A stretch of 9,848 nt of DNA from contig CAIUEV010000087.1 in the NCBI GenBank assembly GCA_903898335.1, forward strand, positions 1 to 9,848. Direction: 5' to 3'. Each line of letters opens with the position of its first letter. The first letter of the stretch is position 1. The DNA is from an uncultured bacterium. Its GTDB lineage: Bacteria > Patescibacteriota > Minisyncoccia > CAIUEV01. This document shows positions 5,887 through 9,848 of the stretch, one piece after another. The notes under the pieces are model-generated. The model had not been told where the DNA came from and made no database searches. It was given only the letters and a program-made list of their open reading frames with translations. Both the position numbers and the translations under genes were made by a program.

Positions 5887-6180
5887 ATGAAAAAAACAAT
5901 AGTTGTATTACTGGCAGTAGTTCTGATTTTTGTGGCTTTCGGTGGAGCCGGGTTTTTCTTTTGGTCCGACATAGAAATTATGTTAGGCATGAAAAAACCC
6001 GTAGAGGAAAATTATCTGGGGAAGCCGTTCGTTTTCAATTTGGAGGGAAAGACAATAACTATCCCGGATAAATTTCCGGAAGATGTTCTGGAGCGATTGC
6101 GTCAAAATTTTGTAGAAAAGGGAGGTATGCCTCTTCGTTTGGAGGAGAAAGGAAACGGACTGCCTTTCGGTATGCCCTAA
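5887..6180 (+). CDS. Small membrane-anchored protein of unknown function in the pilP position
   Basis: A 97-residue protein I cannot assign to a family. It begins MKK followed by a hydrophobic segment (about 4-26, VVLLAVVLIFVAFGGAGFFF) without a lipobox cysteine, so it is more likely a signal anchor than a lipoprotein. The remaining 70 residues are mixed and would face outward: a possible beta hairpin (VFNLEGKTITIP, 49-60), an amphipathic helix (PEDVLERLRQNF, 64-75) and a Gly/Pro-rich end. In many type IV pilus operons this slot encodes PilP, the lipoprotein that binds the outer-membrane secretin; this product is much shorter and lacks visible PilP features. It lies 28 bases after pilO and 19 before pilB, with the codon usage of its neighbours, so it is very probably a real pilus-operon gene. 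Confidence 0.75.
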   Translation: MKKTIVVLLAVVLIFVAFGGAGFFFWSDIEIMLGMKKPVEENYLGKPFVFNLEGKTITIPDKFPEDVLERLRQNFVEKGGMPLRLEEKGNGLPFGMP

Positions 6181-6199
6181 AAAAGATTAAACTTAAAAT

Positions 6200-7840
6200 A
6201 TGGAAAATAAGCCTTTGAATAGTACCAGCGGTGTTAACGATAAAAATAATGACGAAATCTTTGATTTTTCGAAGATTGTTTCTATTGATGCGGCTAACCG
6301 TTATCAAATGGTTATTCTCGGCAAAAATGGCAGCACTCTGAAAATCGGAATGATTGATCCGGAAAACATCGAGGCACAAGATGCTCTAAGGTTTCTTTTG
6401 AACAGACACAGCTTGAATGCTGAAGTGTATAAAATATCAAAACCGGAATTCGAGAAGGGGATAAAGAAATACGAAGAAACAAAAATGATTGTAGGCGAAG
6501 CGCTGGAGGATATAGCCGAAGAGGAAAAAAAGGAGGCGGAAAAGAAAAAAATTATTGAGGCGGACAAAAGGGTCGAGGATTTGGTGGAATCGGCACCGGT
6601 AGCTAAAATAGTTGATGTGCTAGTGGAGAATGCCATTGAGGGAGAGGCGAGTGATATTCACATTGAGCCGGAAGAAAAGCAAATTAAAGTCAGATTTAGA
6701 GTTGATGGTGTTCTACATTCCAGTCTTTTTTTGCCAAAGCATGTGGGACCCTCGATAGTCTCACGTGTTAAAATTCTCTCAAACTTAAAAATTGACGAAA
6801 AAAGAAAACCTCAAGATGGTAGATTCAAGGTTGTTTATAAAGGAAGAAACATCGACCTTCGAGTTTCCACTCTGCCGGTGGCGGAGGGAGAAAAAGTTGT
6901 AATGAGAGTCTTGGATGAAAAAAGATCCCAGATTGATCTGGAAGGCTTGGGTATTTGGGGTAAAGGCAGAAAAATTTTAGAGGAAGAAATTCAAGAACCT
7001 TTCGGTCTGATTATCATCAGTGGTCCAACCGGTTCGGGAAAATCAACCACTTTGTATACGGTGCTTTCAATGATGGACCGAGAGGAAAAAAATATTATTA
7101 CTCTTGAGGATCCGGTGGAATACAGAATCGCCGGTATCAATCAAAGTCAAATTCATCCGGAAATAAATTTTACTTTTGCTTCCGGGCTGCGTTCCATCTT
7201 GCGTCAAGACCCGGATATTATTATGGTGGGAGAGATTCGAGACGAGGAGACGGCGGAGCTGACGGTACATGCGGCTTTGACCGGCCATCTTGTGCTTTCT
7301 ACTCTGCATACCAATAACGCCGTCGGGGCGATTCCGCGTTTGGTGGATATGAAAGTTGAGCCCTTTTTGCTTTCTTCCAGTTTGCGCTTAATTATCGGGC
7401 AACGCTTAGTCCGTCGAATCTGCGAACACTGCAAGGAAGAAATGAAACCCAGCGAAAGAGCCGAAAAAATGATAAGGGATGTTTTGGCTCGGATTCCTCA
7501 AGAACAGAAAGACGCCGTTGAAATCGACGAGAAGAATCTCATGACTTATCGAGGCAAGGGGTGCGAATACTGTTCTTATACGGGGATGAAGGGGAGGATT
7601 GGAGTTTTTGAAATTGTGAAAATTACTGATACAATGAAAAAAATAGTTGAGGCGGGGGAACTTAAGGGGAATATTCTTTGGGAAGAGTTCTATCGTCAAG
7701 GTTCGATAACCATGAGAGAAGATGGGGTTATCAAAGTTTTAAAGGGAATGACTACGATGGAAGAGGTGGAAAGAGCGACGGCTGATACGGCCAAAGAAAA
7801 GACTCTGGAGCCGGAAAAAGAGGATGAGCAGATAGTTTAG
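6200..7840 (+). CDS. pilB: Type IV pilus extension ATPase PilB (GspE family)
   Basis: A 546-residue hexameric secretion ATPase that powers pilin polymerisation at the cytoplasmic membrane. One T2SSE_N/MshEN-like domain (about 20-93, with RYQMVILGKNGSTLKIGMIDP) is joined by a highly charged linker (95-128) to the core. Core motifs are complete: Walker A GPTGSGKST (275-283), Asp box IITLEDPVEYRI (299-310), Walker B DIIMVGEIRD (339-348) and His box HAALTGHLVLSTLHTN (357-372). The tetracysteine metal site is C408-x2-C411 and C455-x2-C458, a mark of PilB/GspE and absent from PilT. The protein is a little shorter than the common 560-580 residues because the N-terminal region is reduced. The two residues after the ATG leader and the spacing (19 bases from the previous gene) leave little doubt about the start. 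Confidence 0.95.
   Translation: MENKPLNSTSGVNDKNNDEIFDFSKIVSIDAANRYQMVILGKNGSTLKIGMIDPENIEAQDALRFLLNRHSLNAEVYKISKPEFEKGIKKYEETKMIVGEALEDIAEEEKKEAEKKKIIEADKRVEDLVESAPVAKIVDVLVENAIEGEASDIHIEPEEKQIKVRFRVDGVLHSSLFLPKHVGPSIVSRVKILSNLKIDEKRKPQDGRFKVVYKGRNIDLRVSTLPVAEGEKVVMRVLDEKRSQIDLEGLGIWGKGRKILEEEIQEPFGLIIISGPTGSGKSTTLYTVLSMMDREEKNIITLEDPVEYRIAGINQSQIHPEINFTFASGLRSILRQDPDIIMVGEIRDEETAELTVHAALTGHLVLSTLHTNNAVGAIPRLVDMKVEPFLLSSSLRLIIGQRLVRRICEHCKEEMKPSERAEKMIRDVLARIPQEQKDAVEIDEKNLMTYRGKGCEYCSYTGMKGRIGVFEIVKITDTMKKIVEAGELKGNILWEEFYRQGSITMREDGVIKVLKGMTTMEEVERATADTAKEKTLEPEKEDEQIV
7022..7047 (+). repeat. 26-base direct repeat, copy 1 (Walker A codons of pilB)
   Basis: These bases are identical to 8687-8712 in pilT. 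They encode GPTGSGKS plus two bases of the next codon, and every synonymous position is the same in both genes. The flanking sequences differ. Confidence 0.9.
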
Positions 7841-7860
7841 TTTTTTTTTAAAACAACAAA

Positions 7861-8244
7861 ATGAAGCCAAAAAACAAGAAGATTCTTGTGATAGAGGACG
7901 ATCCTTTTATCTCGGATGTTTATGTTTTGAAATTGGAAAGCGAAGGTTATCAAGTGGAAGCGGCGGAAAATGGAGCGGTTGGGCTGGAAAAGATTAAAAA
8001 AAATAAATACGACGCGATTTTGTTGGACATTGTTATGCCGGAATTGGATGGGTTTAAGGTGCTGGAGCGTTTGAAGATGATGCCAGATTTTGGTAAAATT
8101 CCCATTATCATTCTAACCAACTTGAGTCAAAAAGAAGATATTCAAAAAGGTTTTGACTTAGGTGCTTCGGACTACATTATAAAAACTAAATTTACACCGA
8201 CGGAAGTCATAAAGACAGTAAATAAATTCGTGGGCGGCAAATAA
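7861..8244 (+). CDS. Stand-alone response-regulator receiver protein (CheY/PilG-like)
   Basis: A 127-residue single receiver domain with no output domain. The acidic pair Asp13-Asp14 (VIEDDPF), the phosphoacceptor Asp56 (AILLDIVMPELDG), the switch Thr86 (IIILTNLS) and the conserved Lys108 (DYIIKTK) are all in place, so it should be phosphorylated by a histidine kinase. No kinase is encoded in the window. It lies 20 bases after pilB and 28 before pilT, inside the pilus operon, which suggests that it tunes the motor proteins or their switching, as PilG and PilH do in Pseudomonas twitching motility. That role is inferred from context; single receivers serve many pathways. The assignment to the receiver family is secure. 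Confidence 0.95.
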   Translation: MKPKNKKILVIEDDPFISDVYVLKLESEGYQVEAAENGAVGLEKIKKNKYDAILLDIVMPELDGFKVLERLKMMPDFGKIPIIILTNLSQKEDIQKGFDLGASDYIIKTKFTPTEVIKTVNKFVGGK

Positions 8245-8272
8245 TTATAAATATAAAGAAGAAAAATAAAAA

Positions 8273-9349
8273 ATGGGAAATTTTATTCGTTCTGAGCAGC
8301 AGCTAAAGAAATTAATGGAGATGGTCGTTCAGCAGGGATCCTCCGACCTTCATCTTTCCGTTGGCCGCTATCCTACTTTGAGAATCGATGGCGATCTGGT
8401 TCCTTTGACCAGTGAGGGTGTTTTGACTCAGAAAGACTTGACTGAATTTTGCGATGTTCTAACCAACGATAATCAGAAGGTGGTTTTGAATAAAGATTGG
8501 CAGCTGGACTTTACTTACGAAGTCGAAGGCAAGATGCGTTTCAGGGTGAATATTTTTTATGAAATGGGTAATCTGGCTGTCGCTTTTCGTTTGATTCCCT
8601 TCAAGATCAGAACGTTGGAGGAGTTGGGTTTACCTTCCGTTCTTCATTCCATTATTCAAAAATCTCAGGGATTAATTCTCCTTGTCGGTCCAACCGGTTC
8701 GGGAAAATCAACTTCGATGGCGGCAATGATAGATGAGATAAACCACACTCGTGCCGAACATATCATTACTATCGAAGATCCGATCGAGTATATTTATCAG
8801 CAAGATCGATCGATTATCAATCAAAGAGAAGTTTATAAGGATGTTCGTTCCTTCCATGACGGACTTCGAGCGGCTTTTCGTGAAGACGTTGACGTTCTGA
8901 TGGTGGGAGAAATGCGAGATTTGCAAACCATTGCCACAACGGTAACGGCAGCCGAAACGGGCCATTTGGTAATCGCCACTTTGCATACCAACGATTCATC
9001 TCAAACTATCGACCGTATTATTGATATCTTTCCGGCCGGTCAGCAGCAGCAAATACGTTCTCAGCTGGCGAATATCTTGGTGGCGGTTGTTTCTCAGCGT
9101 TTAATTCCTCGCATCGGTGGAGGAAGAGTGCCGGCCATTGAAGTTTTGATTAATAATGACGCGATCAGTAATCTGATCAGAGAAGGGCAGATTCATCAGA
9201 TAGTTAACGTTCTCGATACTTCACTGGAAGACGGTATGATTTCGATTAATCGCTCTTTGGCCGAGTTGGTTAAAGAGGAACAAATCAGTATTGAAAATGC
9301 GGAAGCTTATGCTTCAGATAAACAAACTTTACATATTTTCTTAAGATAA
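8273..9349 (+). CDS. pilT: Type IV pilus retraction ATPase PilT
   Basis: A 358-residue hexameric ATPase that drives pilus disassembly, giving twitching motility, DNA uptake or retraction after adhesion. It has the short PAS-like N-terminal domain typical of PilT (DLHLSVGRYPTLRIDGDLVPL, 25-45). Walker A GPTGSGKST (139-147), Asp box ITIEDPIEY (165-173), Walker B VDVLMVGEMRD (206-216) and His box AAETGHLVIATLHTN (226-240) follow. The C-terminal AISNLIRE (297-304) corresponds to the AIRNLIRE motif needed for retraction and, with the absence of the PilB cysteines, separates it from extension ATPases. Length is normal for the family. It follows the receiver gene by 28 bases and precedes pilC by 9. 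Confidence 0.95.
   Translation: MGNFIRSEQQLKKLMEMVVQQGSSDLHLSVGRYPTLRIDGDLVPLTSEGVLTQKDLTEFCDVLTNDNQKVVLNKDWQLDFTYEVEGKMRFRVNIFYEMGNLAVAFRLIPFKIRTLEELGLPSVLHSIIQKSQGLILLVGPTGSGKSTSMAAMIDEINHTRAEHIITIEDPIEYIYQQDRSIINQREVYKDVRSFHDGLRAAFREDVDVLMVGEMRDLQTIATTVTAAETGHLVIATLHTNDSSQTIDRIIDIFPAGQQQQIRSQLANILVAVVSQRLIPRIGGGRVPAIEVLINNDAISNLIREGQIHQIVNVLDTSLEDGMISINRSLAELVKEEQISIENAEAYASDKQTLHIFLR
8687..8712 (+). repeat. 26-base direct repeat, copy 2 (Walker A codons of pilT)
   Basis: Identical to 7022-7047 in pilB, again covering the P-loop codons with the same choice at each synonymous site. Confidence 0.9.
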
Positions 9350-9358
9350 TTCATTCAG

Positions 9359-9848
9359 ATGGATATAAATAACTTAATTCGTTCCGGAGTGGGTAAGAAT
9401 GGAAAGATATTGGATGAAAGAGGCGCTTTGGGTTCGGCCAGAATATCCGAGACCAAAGATTTTTTGGTTGATAACGGTTCTGAAAGTTTTATCGATAAGA
9501 TAAATTTTTATTTCAACAAGCCCAAGGAAAAAGAGATTGTGACTTTTATGAGAGAGCTGGCGATTTTGGTTGAGGCGAGGGTGCCATTAATTAGAGCGCT
9601 CGGATCGATTAGAAAACAAAAATACAGCTCCGGTTTATTAAATATGGTTGGGGTTATCCAGCAAAAAGTTGAAGGAGGAAAGTCTCTGTCTGAAGCGCTG
9701 GAAAAATTTCCCTCCTATTTTCCTCCTTTGTATGTCAATGTAACAAGGGCGGGGGAGGCTTCCGGCCGGTTGGAGAAAGTGCTGAATTACTTGGCGGATA
9801 ATAGGGAAAAGGCTTACTATCTCAGAAAGAAGATATCCGGAGCGATGA
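9359..9848 (+). CDS. pilC: Type IV pilus platform protein PilC (GspF family), N-terminal part
   Basis: The first 163 codons are present and the frame is open at the right edge; a complete PilC is about 350-410 residues. After a variable N-terminal tail (1-55) comes the first cytoplasmic GspF domain: KEIVTFMRELAILVEARVPL (57-76), then the helical region KVEGGKSLSEALEKFPSYFP (106-125) and VTRAGEASGRLEKVL (132-146), all diagnostic of T2SSF/GspF. PilC is the polytopic inner-membrane platform turned by PilB and PilT to insert or remove pilins. The ATG at 9359-9361 lies 9 bases after the pilT stop; there is no Shine-Dalgarno sequence, so coupled translation from pilT is plausible. Confidence 0.93.
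   Translation, partial: MDINNLIRSGVGKNGKILDERGALGSARISETKDFLVDNGSESFIDKINFYFNKPKEKEIVTFMRELAILVEARVPLIRALGSIRKQKYSSGLLNMVGVIQQKVEGGKSLSEALEKFPSYFPPLYVNVTRAGEASGRLEKVLNYLADNREKAYYLRKKISGAM

Noticed and set aside
7838..7860. T-run after pilB as an intrinsic terminator
   Set aside because: A run of Ts follows the stop codon, but no stable hairpin precedes it, and the operon continues 20 bases later.

Overview
The window looks like chromosomal DNA of a Candidate Phyla Radiation (Patescibacteria) bacterium, most likely a Parcubacteria- or Microgenomates-like lineage. This is an inference. It rests on a compact type IV pilus operon with no visible pilP or secretin gene, moderate to low GC, short intergenic gaps, and translation starts with A/T-rich leaders and no recognisable Shine-Dalgarno sequence. 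TGA ends pilO and no gene needs TGA read as an amino acid, so the standard bacterial code fits. No rRNA, tRNA, CRISPR array or insertion sequence was seen.

Left arm (positions 1-1953, minus strand): a surface-glycan-like cluster read right to left. It holds a Wzt-type ABC transporter ATPase with a C-terminal carbohydrate-binding domain, a left-handed beta-helix O-acetyltransferase that starts directly after the Wzt stop codon, and the first 31 codons of a BKACE/DUF849 beta-keto acid cleavage enzyme running off the left edge. The Wzt gene is a compositional mosaic: its ATPase half is near 50% GC and its C-terminal half near 31%, with the change at the interdomain linker. No Wzm permease lies beside it.

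Middle (1954-3474, minus strand): a NYN-domain (PIN-like) predicted ribonuclease and a small multi-pass membrane protein of unknown function. The NYN gene has an unusual control region. A strong TTGACA promoter holding a perfect 7-3-7 dyad fires straight into an intrinsic-terminator-like hairpin, and the likely ATG lies only 6 bases after its T-tract. The 142-base gap at 3333-3474 carries a good sigma70-type promoter for the rightward pilus operon and a weaker, interleaved candidate for the leftward membrane-protein gene.

Right arm (3475-9848, plus strand): one operon encoding the cytoplasmic and inner-membrane machinery of a type IV pilus. The order is pilM, pilN, pilO, an unknown 97-residue membrane-anchored protein in the slot where pilP usually sits, pilB (extension ATPase), a stand-alone response-regulator receiver, pilT (retraction ATPase) and pilC (platform protein, cut by the right edge). 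Gaps are 9-28 bases. PilM, PilN and PilO would form the alignment subcomplex, PilC the membrane platform, and PilB and PilT the two motors; the receiver protein is a candidate switch between them. The most unusual points are the promoter-hairpin-ATG arrangement before the NYN gene, the unknown PilP-slot protein, the mosaic Wzt, and the glycan-locus BKACE enzyme.
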